Origin: Pseudonocardia oceani
GTDB lineage: Bacteria > Actinomycetota > Actinomycetes > Mycobacteriales > Pseudonocardiaceae
Reading direction: 5' to 3'
NCBI RefSeq assembly: GCF_019263585.2
Contig: NZ_JADQDF010000001.1
Coordinates: 6,020,501 to 6,084,500, forward strand
Length of the DNA stretch: 64,000 nt
This document shows, one piece after another, positions 25,067 through 38,153 of this stretch. A program made the position numbers and the translations under genes. The notes under the pieces are model-generated. The model saw only the letters and a program-made list of their open reading frames with translations, was not told the origin of the DNA and made no database searches. The first letter of the stretch is position 1, and each line of letters begins with the position of its first letter.

Positions 25067-26128
25067 GTGTCCGCCTCCGGGGCGACCTGGGTGGTCGTCG
25101 TCCTCCTCGCTGTGCTCCTCTTCGGTGTGGTGTTGACTCTCGCCATGCGCAACACCCGCTCCCGTCCCGGCACCGAGCTGCACGCCGAGGACCCCGACGA
25201 CCGGCCGCTGGCCGCCGTCGTCGCGAACCCCACCAAGATCGACCCCGGGACGCACGATTCGATCGCGGCGCTGTGCGTCGAGCTGGGGTGGGCGGAGCCG
25301 CTGTGGCTCGAGACCACCGTGGAGGACCCGGGCACCGGCCAGGCGCAGAAGGCCGTCGAGCAGGGCGTCGACGTCGTCATGGCCTGCGGCGGCGACGGCA
25401 CCGTCCGCTCGGTCGCCCAGGCGCTCGCCGGCACCGGCGTGGCGATGGGGCTGCTGCCCGCCGGCACCGGCAACCTGCTGGCCCGCACGCTGGGCACGCC
25501 GCTGGAGATGGACGCGGCCACCCGCGTCGCGCTCACCGGCGACGACCGCACGATCGACATCGGCCGCGTCCGCGTCGACGGCGCCGAGGAGGAGCGGGCG
25601 TTCCTCGTCATGGCCGGCACCGGCTTCGACGCCGAGGTGATGGGCAACACGCCCGAAGCGCTCAAGGCGCGCGTCGGGCCGCTGGCCTACGTGGTGTCCG
25701 GGCTGCGGGCGATCCGCGGGCGCCGCACCCGCGTGACGATCCGCCTGGACGACGGTCCGGAGATGCGCCGCCGCACCCGCACCGTGCTCGTCGGCAACAG
25801 CGGCACGCTGCTCGGCGGGCTCGTGCTCATGCCCGAGGCCGAGGTCGACGACGGGCTGTTCGACATCGTCAACCTCGCGCCCAAGGGCATCCCCGGGTGG
25901 GTCGCCGTGGCCGCGCGGGTGATCAGCCGCCGCCGCCGCGGGCACCCGCGCGTCGAGCACTGGACGGCCGAGCGCGTCGTCATCACCGCCGAGGACCCGC
26001 AGGCCAGCCAGATCGACGGCGACCCGATCGGCGACGTCACCGAGATGGCCGTGCGCGTCGACCCGGGCGCGCTGGTCGTGCGCGTGCCGGAGGGCAGCCC
26101 GGCCGCGGAGATCCTGCCCGAGTCGTAG
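25067..26128 (+). CDS. Diacylglycerol/lipid kinase family protein
   Basis: A 353-residue protein. One membrane helix at about residues 8-27 precedes a DAGK catalytic domain from about 48. The nucleotide-binding Cys-Gly-Gly-Asp-Gly-Thr-Val-Arg lies near 107 and Pro-Ala-Gly-Thr-Gly-Asn-Leu-Leu-Ala-Arg-Thr near 134. Gly-Thr-Gly-Phe-Asp-Ala-Glu-Val-Met fits the second domain. It would phosphorylate a membrane lipid such as diacylglycerol. The GTG at 25067 is preferred over an ATG at 24971 because the upstream stretch is Pro/Arg-rich and overlaps the divergent gene's start. Confidence 0.85.
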   Translation: MSASGATWVVVVLLAVLLFGVVLTLAMRNTRSRPGTELHAEDPDDRPLAAVVANPTKIDPGTHDSIAALCVELGWAEPLWLETTVEDPGTGQAQKAVEQGVDVVMACGGDGTVRSVAQALAGTGVAMGLLPAGTGNLLARTLGTPLEMDAATRVALTGDDRTIDIGRVRVDGAEEERAFLVMAGTGFDAEVMGNTPEALKARVGPLAYVVSGLRAIRGRRTRVTIRLDDGPEMRRRTRTVLVGNSGTLLGGLVLMPEAEVDDGLFDIVNLAPKGIPGWVAVAARVISRRRRGHPRVEHWTAERVVITAEDPQASQIDGDPIGDVTEMAVRVDPGALVVRVPEGSPAAEILPES

Positions 26129-26157
26129 AGCCCGCGGGCCTCAGTACCCGGCAGCGC

Positions 26158-27210
26158 TCAGAACTCCGCGCGCACCCCCAGCAGCCGCACGGCCCGCCGG
26201 CTCGGGAAGCGCTCCAGCACCTCCAGGGCGGCCGCGGCCAGCGCGTCGGGGTCGGTGGTCGGGCCGGGCAGGGTGGCGCTGCGGGTCCGGGTCGTGAACG
26301 GGACGAACCGCACGGTGACGCCGACGCGCCGCGCGGGCCGTCCCGCCCCGCTGATCCCTCCGGCGCCGGTACCCCCGGCGGCGATCTCCCCGGCCACGCG
26401 CCGGGCCAGCGCCGCGACCTCGCCGCGGACCGCGTCCCAGTCGCCGAGGTCGGTCTGGAAGGTCGTCTCGCGGCCGTGCGAGCGCGGCACCCACGGGGTG
26501 GGGTCGACGTGCTCGCGGCCGATCCCGCGCCCGAGCTGCACGAAATGGGGCCCCATCGCCGGGCCGAGGTCGGCGGCGAGCGCGGCCGGGTCGGCGGCGG
26601 CGAGGTCGGCGACGGTGCGCAGCCCGCGCTCGGCCAACGTCCGCTCGGTACGGACGCCGATGCCCCACAGCGCGCGGGTCGGCCGGTGCCCCATGACCTC
26701 CATCCAGTTCTGCGCGGTCAGCACGAACACCCCCCGCGGCTTCCCGAAACCCGTCGCGATCTTGGCGCGCAGCAGGTTGTCGCCGATCCCGACGGTGCTG
26801 CGCAGCCCGGTCGCCGCGTGCACGGCCTCCTGCACGTGCCGGGCGAACGCCGCGACGTCGTCGGTCTGCACCCCGAGGAACGCCTCGTCCCACCCCATGA
26901 CCTCGACGACGACGCCGTCGAGCCCGCGCAGCACGTCCATGACCTGCGCGGACACGGCCTCGTAGGCGGGGTTGTCGGCGGGCAGGAACACCACGTCGGG
27001 GCAGCGCTTCGCCGCGGTCCGCAGCGGCATCCCCGACCGGATCCCGTGCTCGCGCGCGGCGTAGGACGCGGTGGCGACGACGGCGCGCTCGGTGGGGTCG
27101 CCGCGCCCCCCGACGACGACCGGGCGCCCGGCCAGCTCGGGGTGGCGCAGAACCTCCACCGCGGCGAGGAACTCGTCGAGGTCGACGTGCAGGACCCACC
27201 GGCCCGACAC
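26158..27210 (-). CDS. dinB: DNA polymerase IV (Y-family)
   Basis: A 350-residue protein. Palm motifs are His-Val-Asp-Leu-Asp-Glu-Phe-Leu-Ala (Asp10) and Gly-Trp-Asp-Glu-Ala-Phe-Leu-Gly near 105, where the usual Ser-x-Asp-Glu is Gly-Trp-Asp-Glu. Thr-Ala-Ser-Tyr-Ala-Ala-Arg fits the fingers and Gly-Ile-Gly-Asp-Asn the helix-hairpin-helix approach. The little-finger domain covers 240-350. No C-terminal beta-clamp box is evident. It performs error-prone translesion synthesis. The start is GTG, 4 bases after the SGNH hydrolase stop, so the two genes are probably co-transcribed. Confidence 0.9.
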   Translation of the reverse strand: MSGRWVLHVDLDEFLAAVEVLRHPELAGRPVVVGGRGDPTERAVVATASYAAREHGIRSGMPLRTAAKRCPDVVFLPADNPAYEAVSAQVMDVLRGLDGVVVEVMGWDEAFLGVQTDDVAAFARHVQEAVHAATGLRSTVGIGDNLLRAKIATGFGKPRGVFVLTAQNWMEVMGHRPTRALWGIGVRTERTLAERGLRTVADLAAADPAALAADLGPAMGPHFVQLGRGIGREHVDPTPWVPRSHGRETTFQTDLGDWDAVRGEVAALARRVAGEIAAGGTGAGGISGAGRPARRVGVTVRFVPFTTRTRSATLPGPTTDPDALAAAALEVLERFPSRRAVRLLGVRAEF

Positions 27211-27214
27211 GGGG

Positions 27215-28669
27215 CTATCCGCCCTGCCGCGGGGGCGGGCCGAGCAGCGGGGTCACCGCGGCCGCCATCCGGAGCGAGCCGACGCCCGTGGGGTGGAACG
27301 GGAAGGGGTCGGTGAGGCCCTGCAGGTCCGGGCCCAGACCGGTTCGCTCGGCGCCGCACAGGGGACGCAGGGCGGGGCGGGCCACGTCGAAACCGTACGC
27401 CTGCGCCCCGTTCACCAGGACGTCGTTGACGGCGTCGTTGCGTTCGCCGAGCAGCGCGATCTTCTCCTCGTCCAGGCCCGGGTACTCCGCGGGCCCGCGG
27501 CTGTCGGGGCAGGACGCGTCCGGTGGGAACGGCTCGTAGGAGGTTACGACGATGATCTGCGGGCGCCCGGGCAGGTCGTTGAGGTCGGCGAGCAGCTCGC
27601 CGAAGGCGCGGTCGAACGCGGCGAGGCGGTAGTCGAACTCGCCCTGGGTGAGGTTGTCGGCGCAGTCCGGCACGCCGTAGCAGTAGAGCAGGAAGTCGAT
27701 CCAGCCCACGTCGTTCGGGCCGACCGCCACGGCCACCCAGTCCAGGCCCTGCACCTGCTTGAGCAGCCCGACCTGCGGAGGGAGCACGCGCCCGCCCTCC
27801 GCCTGCGACCCGCGCAGCCCGGAGGCGATCGTGGCCGACGGGCAGGCGAGGTTGAGCACGCGGTCGCCGCGCAGCGCGGAGATCTGCTGGGCGAGGGAGT
27901 CGGTGCTGCGCTGGCACGCGACGTCGTCGGGCGTGCCGTCCGGGAGCGGCGGTCCGCCGAGGCGGGCCACCCGCGAGTCGCCGATGACGGCCCCGTCGAA
28001 CCCGCCCACCGGTGGGCCGACCGGTCCGGGTGAGAGCTGCCGCGCCCCGACCAGCTGCGCGAGCGAGCCGACGTTGCGCAACCCGTTCACGGCGCCCGCG
28101 TAGGCCAGCGCCCCGGCCGCCGCCCACGCCAGCACGGAGGCGACGACGGCGGCCGCGGCCATCCGGCGGGCGCCGCGCACGCAGTCCGACCAGATCTCGG
28201 GCAGCGGGCGGTGGCCACCGGGAAGACGGCTCTCCGCGCGCAGCACCAGCAGCGTGCGCAGGCCCGCCGCCCCGGCCGAAGCGGCGAGGGTGAACCCGAC
28301 GAGCAGCACCGCGCCCCACAGGTACCAGGACAGGAAGGCGCCGGTCACGGCCCCGACGGCCTCGTCGCGCAGCCGCGGACCGGCGTCGGGGTCGAGCACG
28401 GCCTGCGCGGCGGCGTTGCGCTGCACCGGGCCGAGGGTGATCTGCGGGCGCAGCGGGCCGTAGACGCGCAGCCGGTCGACGTCGAGCGCGGTGTTGCCGA
28501 CCTGCACGACCTGCGCCGGCCCGGCGACGCTCAGGTCTGGGGCGCGCGCGCCGACGGTGACCTGCTGCCCGAACGCGACGAGGTCCTGGCCCGGCGTCAG
28601 CGCCACCGTGACCGGGACGCCGACGGCGAGGCAGAACAGGACCAGCAGGACCGACGGCCAGGACCGCAC
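27215..28669 (-). CDS. Membrane-anchored SGNH/GDSL hydrolase
   Basis: A 484-residue protein. A membrane helix lies near residues 4-22, two more lie near 110-130 and 155-180, and an extracellular SGNH domain follows: Gly-Asp-Ser-Arg-Val-Ala (block I Ser), Val-Gly-Pro-Asn-Asp-Val (block III Asn) and Phe-His-Pro-Thr-Gly (block V His). Several Cys residues in the domain suggest disulphides outside the cell. The GTG at 28669 has no ribosome site; a CTG at 28726 in the same frame follows a strong AGGAGG and may be the true start. Likely an esterase acting on a cell-wall or exopolymer substrate. Confidence 0.75.
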   Translation of the reverse strand: MRSWPSVLLVLFCLAVGVPVTVALTPGQDLVAFGQQVTVGARAPDLSVAGPAQVVQVGNTALDVDRLRVYGPLRPQITLGPVQRNAAAQAVLDPDAGPRLRDEAVGAVTGAFLSWYLWGAVLLVGFTLAASAGAAGLRTLLVLRAESRLPGGHRPLPEIWSDCVRGARRMAAAAVVASVLAWAAAGALAYAGAVNGLRNVGSLAQLVGARQLSPGPVGPPVGGFDGAVIGDSRVARLGGPPLPDGTPDDVACQRSTDSLAQQISALRGDRVLNLACPSATIASGLRGSQAEGGRVLPPQVGLLKQVQGLDWVAVAVGPNDVGWIDFLLYCYGVPDCADNLTQGEFDYRLAAFDRAFGELLADLNDLPGRPQIIVVTSYEPFPPDASCPDSRGPAEYPGLDEEKIALLGERNDAVNDVLVNGAQAYGFDVARPALRPLCGAERTGLGPDLQGLTDPFPFHPTGVGSLRMAAAVTPLLGPPPRQGG

Positions 28670-28821
28670 GCCGATCGACCGGGTCCTGGGCGACCGGACC
28701 TGTGGGGGCCGGGGTGCGGTGGACAGTTCTCCTCCTCGGGTCGGGCGCGCGCTCCAGGGTGCATGCTCGGGTGCGTGCGGGGACGGGTCCGGGCGGTGAG
28801 ACGTGCCACCCGGGCCGGGGG

Positions 28822-30867
28822 TCAGGCGGGCAGGGCCCGCACCGCCAGCAGGGCGATGTCGTCGTCGCGGGGGCGGTCGGAGAAGCGCTCGACGGCCGCG
28901 CGCACCGCCTCCACCACCTGCGCGGCGGGCTGCCCGGCCGCCGCGGACGCCGCGGCGAGCAGGCGCTCGGACCCGAACTGCTCGCGTCCGCGCCGCCGCT
29001 CGGTGACCCCGTCGGTGTAGACGAGCAGGGTGTCGCCGGGGCCGAGGTGGTGCCGGGTGGCCGTCAGCGACACCGTGGGGACCAGCCCGACGGCCGTGCC
29101 GAACGCCCCGACGAGCCCGGCGGTGCCGTCGCGGCGGACCAGGACCGGCTGCAGGTGCCCGGCCAGCACCAGGTCGACGCCGAACCCCGGCGGCTCGCCC
29201 GGCCCGGGCCTGCTCACCTGCGCGGCGGCCAGCGTGCAGAACTGCAGCGGGTCGTCGGCGTCCATCATCACGTCGTTGAGCAGCTCCACCGCGCGGGGCA
29301 GCGTGCGGCCGTCGCGGACGAGCACACGCAGCACGTCGCGCACCAGGCCGGTGCGGGCCGCGGCGCGCGCACCCTTGCCGCAGACGTCGCCGATCGAGAC
29401 CAGCCAGTGCGCGGGGTCGATGGTGAGGACGTCGTAGAAGTCGCCGCCGACCTCGGTGCCCGCGGTGGCCGGGAGGTACTGCGCGGCGAGGTCCAGGCCG
29501 GGGGCGACGGGCAGCGCGCGGGGCAGCAGTGCCTGCTGCAGCGCCTGGGAGACGTCGACGTGGGCCGCGGTGCTCTGCGCGTTGTGGATGGCGAGCCCGG
29601 CGCGGCGCGCGATGTCGCCGACCAGCACGACGTCCTCGGGGGAGTGCGGACGCCCGGCGGGGCGCCCGACGACCAGCGTGCCCAGCGTGCGCCCGCGCGC
29701 CCGCAGAGCCACCGCGACGCCGTCGGTGGGCAGGGCGAACCGCGCGGTGGCCCCCGCACCGTCGTCGCGGAGCAGGTCGGCGAGGCGGTCGCGCAGCTCC
29801 GCGGGCGGGCCCGGGCGCCCGGCCGGGTCGAGCACGGCCCGCAGCTCGGGCAGCGCGTCCTCGTCGGCGTGGGTGAGCGCGGCCAGGCGCAGGCGCCCGA
29901 GCGGGTCGGCGAGGTGCACCGCGCACCACTGGCCCAACCGCGGCACCACGACCTGCGGCACGACGGCCACGGCCAGCTCGACGTCGAGGGACTGGGAGAG
30001 CAGCTCGCTGGTCTCGGCCAGGTAGGTCATCCAGGCGCGGCGGCGCTGGTCGACCCCGCGCAGCCACGCCGACTCCACCGCCATCGCGATGCGGTGCGCC
30101 ACGAGCTCGGCCAGCTCGGCGGACTCGCGCGGCCACTCACCCCCGTCACCGGTGACGCGCAGCAGCCCGCGCAGCGGCGCGGTGGTCGGGAGCACGACCT
30201 CCAGCACGCCGGCCGGGCCGGGCTCCCCGGTGCGGGCCAGCTCGTGCAGGCCGGTGCCGTCGCCGTCGTCGACCTCCACGCTGACCGACCCGGCGTCGAG
30301 CACCTCGTGCAGCCGGCGAACCAGCTCGGCCACCAGCTCCGCGGGCTCCAGGCTCTGCACCAGCCCGGCTGGCAGGTGCAGCAGCCAGCGGGTGCGCTCC
30401 GAGCCGGCCGGGACCGGGCCGCCGGCCGCGGGCGGTGCGGGCGCGGGCTCCGCCGCCGGTGGGTCCCCGGTGCGCAGCAGCGTGAACCAGGTGCGGTGGG
30501 TGCCGTCGGCCTCGTGGCGGGTGCCCCACGCCGCGGCGAGGCGCTGCAGCATCGTCAGCCCGCGCCCGTGGCTCGCGGCCCGGCCGTAGCGGCGCCGGGG
30601 CTGGGCCAGGTGGACCTCCAGCGGGCCCGCCCCGTGGTCGCTGACGGTGACCGTCAGCTCGGTGTCGGTGACGCAGAGCTCGACCTCGTACTCGGTGCCG
30701 GCGTGCAGCACGGCGTTCTCGCACAGCTCGCTGGTGAGCAGCACCGCGGTGTCGACGAGGGCGTCGAGCTCCGGGGCGTCGAGCGCGTCCAGGACCATCC
30801 GGCGCGCCTGACCCGGGCTCCGGGCATCGGGCGGCAGCCGCATCCGCCGCTCGGTCTGAACGGGCAC
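28822..30867 (-). CDS. SpoIIE/RsbU-type PP2C phosphatase with N-terminal HATPase and GAF domains
   Basis: A 681-residue cytoplasmic protein. HATPase (RsbW type) occupies about 10-130: Glu-Leu-Cys-Glu-Asn-Ala-Val-Leu-His-Ala, Ser-Asp-His-Gly-Ala-Gly, Gly-Arg-Gly-Leu-Thr-Met-Leu. Two GAF-like regions lie at about 155-300 and 300-440. PP2C/SpoIIE occupies about 450-680, with Gly-Gly-Asp-Phe-Tyr-Asp, Ile-Gly-Asp-Val-Cys-Gly-Lys-Gly and Asp-Asp-Asp-Ile-Ala-Leu. It would both phosphorylate and dephosphorylate STAS partners of a stress sigma switch. Divergent from the multi-HAMP kinase (120-bp shared upstream region). GTG at 30867; ATG at 30843 is possible. Confidence 0.85.
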   Translation of the reverse strand: MPVQTERRMRLPPDARSPGQARRMVLDALDAPELDALVDTAVLLTSELCENAVLHAGTEYEVELCVTDTELTVTVSDHGAGPLEVHLAQPRRRYGRAASHGRGLTMLQRLAAAWGTRHEADGTHRTWFTLLRTGDPPAAEPAPAPPAAGGPVPAGSERTRWLLHLPAGLVQSLEPAELVAELVRRLHEVLDAGSVSVEVDDGDGTGLHELARTGEPGPAGVLEVVLPTTAPLRGLLRVTGDGGEWPRESAELAELVAHRIAMAVESAWLRGVDQRRRAWMTYLAETSELLSQSLDVELAVAVVPQVVVPRLGQWCAVHLADPLGRLRLAALTHADEDALPELRAVLDPAGRPGPPAELRDRLADLLRDDGAGATARFALPTDGVAVALRARGRTLGTLVVGRPAGRPHSPEDVVLVGDIARRAGLAIHNAQSTAAHVDVSQALQQALLPRALPVAPGLDLAAQYLPATAGTEVGGDFYDVLTIDPAHWLVSIGDVCGKGARAAARTGLVRDVLRVLVRDGRTLPRAVELLNDVMMDADDPLQFCTLAAAQVSRPGPGEPPGFGVDLVLAGHLQPVLVRRDGTAGLVGAFGTAVGLVPTVSLTATRHHLGPGDTLLVYTDGVTERRRGREQFGSERLLAAASAAAGQPAAQVVEAVRAAVERFSDRPRDDDIALLAVRALPA

Positions 30868-30987
30868 CGGTGCAGTCTGCCCGTCGGCGGACGGGGGTGC
30901 ACCGGACGGGGGCACCGTCGGCCGGTGGGTCGCCCGGAACGGCTGCACTAGGCTCCCCGGACGGTGGCGGCGGCATCGGGAGGATTC

Positions 30988-35405
<4,418 letters not shown>

Positions 35406-35409
<4 letters not shown>

Positions 35410-35939
35410 GCATCGCCCGGGTGCTGGCCGTCGACGACCGGCGCGAGAACCTGCTGGCCCTGCAGGCGATCCTGGAGGGCCTGCCGATCGAGATCGAGTC
35501 GGTCACCAGCGGTGAGGACGCGCTCAAGCGCCTGCTCACCGGCGACTACGCGGTGATCCTGCTCGACGCCCACATGCCCGGCATGGACGGCTTCGAGACC
35601 GCCGGGCACGTCAAGCAGCGCGAGCGCACCCGCCACATCCCGATCCTGTTCCTCACCGCCGTCGACTACGACCCGCACCTGGCGTTCCGCGGCTACCAGG
35701 CCGGCGCGGTCGACTACATCACCAAGCCGTTCGACCCGTGGGTGCTGCGCTCGAAGGTGGCGGTGTTCGTCGACCTGTGGTCGATGCACACCGAGCTCGC
35801 GCTGCGCGCGGCCGAGGTGGGGCGGCTGCGCCGGGCCGTCGACGAGGCGGTGGCGCTGCTCGACGGCGCCGGGCGCGACCGCACGCCCGACCCGGCCGCG
35901 GCCCGGGCGCGGCTGGACGCGGTGCGCGAGCTGCCCTAG
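35406..35939 (+). CDS. Stand-alone response regulator
   Basis: A 177-residue protein. A receiver domain spans residues 4-125 with acidic pocket Asp10/Asp11, phospho-acceptor Asp54 (Ile-Leu-Leu-Asp-Ala-His-Met-Pro) and Lys in Tyr-Ile-Thr-Lys-Pro-Phe-Asp. A helical tail without a DNA-binding domain follows. The GTG overlaps the hybrid kinase stop, so it is the cognate partner and probably acts by protein contact. Its TAG stop shares CTAG with the stop of the convergent gene. Confidence 0.9.
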
Positions 35940-36583
35940 AGGTTCTGCTGGTACAGGCCGTCGTTGTAGGAGGGGCTCTCGTAGTAGGCCTGCACCTCCT
36001 CGAGCGGGTCGGACGTCCGCTCGAGCGCCTGCACGATCTTCGCCCGCGACGGCAGCGCGTCGGGCCGCCACTCCTCGGGCTTCCACAGGTGGGAGCGCAG
36101 GAACGACTTCGCGCAGTGGTAGAAGATCTCCTCGACCGTGACCTCGGCGGCCAGCAGCGGGCGGTGCCCCTTGACCACCATGTCGTCGAAGTACGGGGCG
36201 TCGCGCAGCACCCGCACCCGCCCGTTGACGCGCAGCGTGTCGGAGCGCCCGGGAACCAGGAACAGGATCCCGATGTGCGGGTTGGTGATCATGTTCCGGT
36301 ACCCGTCGATGCGCCGGTTGCCCGGGCGCTCGGGGATCGCGAGCGTGCGGTCGTCGAGCACGCGGACGAAGCCGGCCGGGTCGCCCTTGGGGGAGACGTC
36401 GCAGGTGCCGTCGGCGGCGCTCGTGGCGACCAGGCAGAACGGCGAGTGCGCGATCCACTCGACGTCGATGGCGTCGAGGCGGTCGCGGGCCTTGTCGGCG
36501 ATCCACGGCATCGGGACGCCGATCAGGTCGTCGAGCTCGGCCAGGGTGGTGACCTCGGCGCTGCCGGTGGCACCGGCGCTCAC
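35936..36583 (-). CDS. PPOX-type FMN-binding flavoprotein (DR2398/MSMEG_1061-like)
   Basis: A 215-residue split-barrel protein. Pyridoxamine-phosphate-oxidase-like core features are Leu-Val-Ala-Thr-Ser-Ala-Ala-Asp-Gly-Thr-Cys-Asp-Val-Ser-Pro-Lys-Gly-Asp (FMN region, near 50-70), Ile-Pro-Glu-Arg-Pro-Gly-Asn-Arg-Arg near 90 and Asn-Pro-His-Ile-Gly-Ile-Leu-Phe near 108. The His-Cys-Ala-Lys and Phe-Leu-Arg-Ser near 165 match the subgroup. FMN or F420-linked redox enzyme of unknown substrate. The GTG overlaps the VOC gene stop. Confidence 0.85.
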   Translation of the reverse strand: MSAGATGSAEVTTLAELDDLIGVPMPWIADKARDRLDAIDVEWIAHSPFCLVATSAADGTCDVSPKGDPAGFVRVLDDRTLAIPERPGNRRIDGYRNMITNPHIGILFLVPGRSDTLRVNGRVRVLRDAPYFDDMVVKGHRPLLAAEVTVEEIFYHCAKSFLRSHLWKPEEWRPDALPSRAKIVQALERTSDPLEEVQAYYESPSYNDGLYQQNL

Positions 36584-36984
36584 GACAGGACCAGGCAGAA
36601 GGGGTGGCCCACCGGGTCGAGGTAGACGCGGAAGGTCTTCCCGGGCTGGAACTCGTGCTTGCGGGCGCCGATCCCGAGCAGGCGCTCCTCGGCGGCGTCG
36701 AGGTCGGGCACGTCGAAGTCGATGTGGGCCTGCTGCGGGTGCTCGGCGCCGGGCCACTCCGGCGCGCGGTAGTCCTCCACCTGCTGGAACGCGATGGTGG
36801 CGCCGCCGCCCGGGGCGCGCAGCTGCACCCAGTCGGACTGCTCCCCGTCCTCGTCCTCCAGCGGCGGGCCGTCCGGCGGCTCCCGGTCGATCTCCCACCC
36901 GGTGACGGCGGAGTAGAAGCGGGCCAGGGCCGCGGGGTCGGGGCAGTCGAGCGCGACGAGGGCGAAGGTGGCGATCGCGGTCAT
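36580..36984 (-). CDS. VOC-family (glyoxalase-like) protein
   Basis: A 134-residue protein with two beta-alpha-beta-beta-beta modules. Key pieces are Leu-Asp-Cys-Pro-Asp-Pro-Ala-Ala-Leu-Ala-Arg-Phe-Tyr at the first module, His-Ile-Asp-Phe-Asp-Val-Pro-Asp in the middle and Val-Tyr-Leu-Asp-Pro-Val-Gly-His-Pro-Phe-Cys-Leu at the end. This actinobacterial group is of unknown substrate. First gene of a pair with the PPOX protein. There is no ribosome site; TACCGT lies exactly 6 bases before the ATG. Confidence 0.85.
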   Translation of the reverse strand: MTAIATFALVALDCPDPAALARFYSAVTGWEIDREPPDGPPLEDEDGEQSDWVQLRAPGGGATIAFQQVEDYRAPEWPGAEHPQQAHIDFDVPDLDAAEERLLGIGARKHEFQPGKTFRVYLDPVGHPFCLVLS

Positions 36985-36990
36985 GCGGGG

Positions 36991-36996
36991 ACGGTA
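36991..36996 (-). promoter_or_regulatory. -10 box (TACCGT) for leaderless transcript
   Basis: On the minus strand TACCGT is followed by 6 bases and the ATG of the VOC gene at 36984. Confidence 0.5.
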
Positions 36997-37134
36997 ACCC
37001 GGAGGACCGACAGGCACACAGGGAAAGAAGGCGCGCCGCGCGAAGGCGGGCGACGCCTCGCGGGTGGGGTGCTCCGGACGCGCGCGGGAGGGCGATCGGT
37101 GCGCGGGAGCCGGTGGGCCCGCCGATACGCGAAA

Positions 37135-37159
37135 GAGCCCCGGCCGTCGGCCGGGGCTC
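37135..37159 (-). terminator. Terminator of csbD-like gene
   Basis: A perfect 11-bp stem (37135-37145 with 37149-37159, GTC loop) lies 17 bases past the CsbD stop; on the minus strand it is followed by CTTTCG. Confidence 0.8.
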
Positions 37160-37175
37160 CCCGCTGCGGTCGGGC

Positions 37176-37349
37176 TCAGCTCTTGAAGGCGTCCTTGACC
37201 TTCTCGCCGGCCTGCTTGAGGCTGCTCTTGGCCTGGTCGTTGCGCCCCTGGGCCTCGAGGTTCTCGTCGTCCGTCGCGCGGCCGACGCCCTCCTTCGCCT
37301 TGCCCTTGAGCTCCTCGGTCTTGTTCTCGACCTTGTCGTCGGTACCCAT
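37176..37349 (-). CDS. CsbD-family general stress protein
   Basis: A 57-residue, Lys/Glu/Asp-rich helical protein. CsbD hallmarks are Lys-x-Glu-Glu-Leu-Lys-Gly-Lys-Ala-Lys-Glu near residues 11-21, Gly-Arg-Ala-Thr-Asp-Asp-Glu and a repeat with Gln-Ala-Lys-Ser-Ser-Leu-Lys-Gln-Ala-Gly-Glu-Lys-Val-Lys-Asp. CsbD is a SigB-regulon protein in Bacillus. The ATG follows a strong AGGAGG, and a SigB-type promoter is present at 37388-37413. Molecular function is unknown. Confidence 0.9.
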   Translation of the reverse strand: MGTDDKVENKTEELKGKAKEGVGRATDDENLEAQGRNDQAKSSLKQAGEKVKDAFKS

Positions 37350-37387
37350 CGGGACCTCCTGCGCTCGTCGGATGCTTCCGGCAGGGG

Positions 37388-37413
37388 CTACCCCCACCGC
37401 CCGCGGTTCACAC
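37388..37413 (-). promoter_or_regulatory. SigB-type promoter of the csbD-like gene
   Basis: On the minus strand GTGTGA (37413-37408), a 14-base spacer and GGGTAG (37393-37388) lie 39 bp upstream of the ATG. The -35 element overlaps the stop codon of the upstream methyltransferase gene. Confidence 0.65.
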
Positions 37414-38136
37414 CCTCCGCGGTCGCAGGACGTACGCGGTGTAGCCGTAGTCACCGCCGTGGGCGTCGCGGACGCCGATCTCCGCGCCGATCCCGTCGAG
37501 CACCTCGTCGTGGCCCGGGTGCTCGCGGCGCAGGTCGGCGAGGCGCTCGGTCAGCGGGCCGTAGTAGGCGGCCCAGTCGGCGTCGGGGAGGAGGTAGGTG
37601 GCGGCGACGGTCCAGCCGGCGTCCTGCGCGGCCGTCACGTTCGCGCCGGTCGTGCGCATGCCGGGGTAGCCCGGATCCCAGAACGCGCGGGCGCCGGGCG
37701 CCGGGCGCGGCGTCGTCCACTCGGCCTCGGTGAGGACGAGGACGCCGCCGGGCGCGAGCAGCCGGCGCCACGATCGCAGGGCGGCGTCGAACCCCATGAC
37801 GTAGGCCGACCCCTCGGCCCACACCAGGTCGGCGCAGCCGTCGGGGAGCGGGAGGTCGTCCATCGACGCCTCCAGGGTGCGGACGTCGAGGCCCGCGGCG
37901 TCGGCGGCCAGGCGCTCGAGGAACGGGCGATGGGTGTCGACGGCGACGACCGGCCCGCCGGTCTCGCGGGCCAGCAGCAGCGTGGCCGGCCCCGTGCCGC
38001 ACCCGATGTCGACGATCCGCGGCCGGGCGGGCAGCGGACCGGCCAGCCCGAGCAGCAGCCGCGTCGTGGCTGGGGAGCCCGGCGCCTCGCGGGGGAGGCC
38101 GGTGTGGGCGGCCCGGAACAGTTCCTCGGGGGTCAC
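37408..38136 (-). CDS. Class I SAM-dependent methyltransferase
   Basis: A 242-residue protein. Motif I Val-Asp-Ile-Gly-Cys-Gly-Thr-Gly-Pro-Ala-Thr is near residue 42, the acidic loop Val-Ala-Val-Asp-Thr-His near 65, and Leu-Leu-Ala-Pro-Gly-Gly-Val-Leu-Val-Leu-Thr-Glu near 128. Glu-Gly-Ser-Ala-Tyr replaces the usual post-II motif. Small-molecule substrate unknown. The GTG at 38136 lacks a ribosome site and has CATGAT 6 bases upstream, a possible leaderless promoter. Confidence 0.85.
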   Translation of the reverse strand: MTPEELFRAAHTGLPREAPGSPATTRLLLGLAGPLPARPRIVDIGCGTGPATLLLARETGGPVVAVDTHRPFLERLAADAAGLDVRTLEASMDDLPLPDGCADLVWAEGSAYVMGFDAALRSWRRLLAPGGVLVLTEAEWTTPRPAPGARAFWDPGYPGMRTTGANVTAAQDAGWTVAATYLLPDADWAAYYGPLTERLADLRREHPGHDEVLDGIGAEIGVRDAHGGDYGYTAYVLRPRRV

Positions 38137-38153
38137 ACGACGATCATGCCGCG

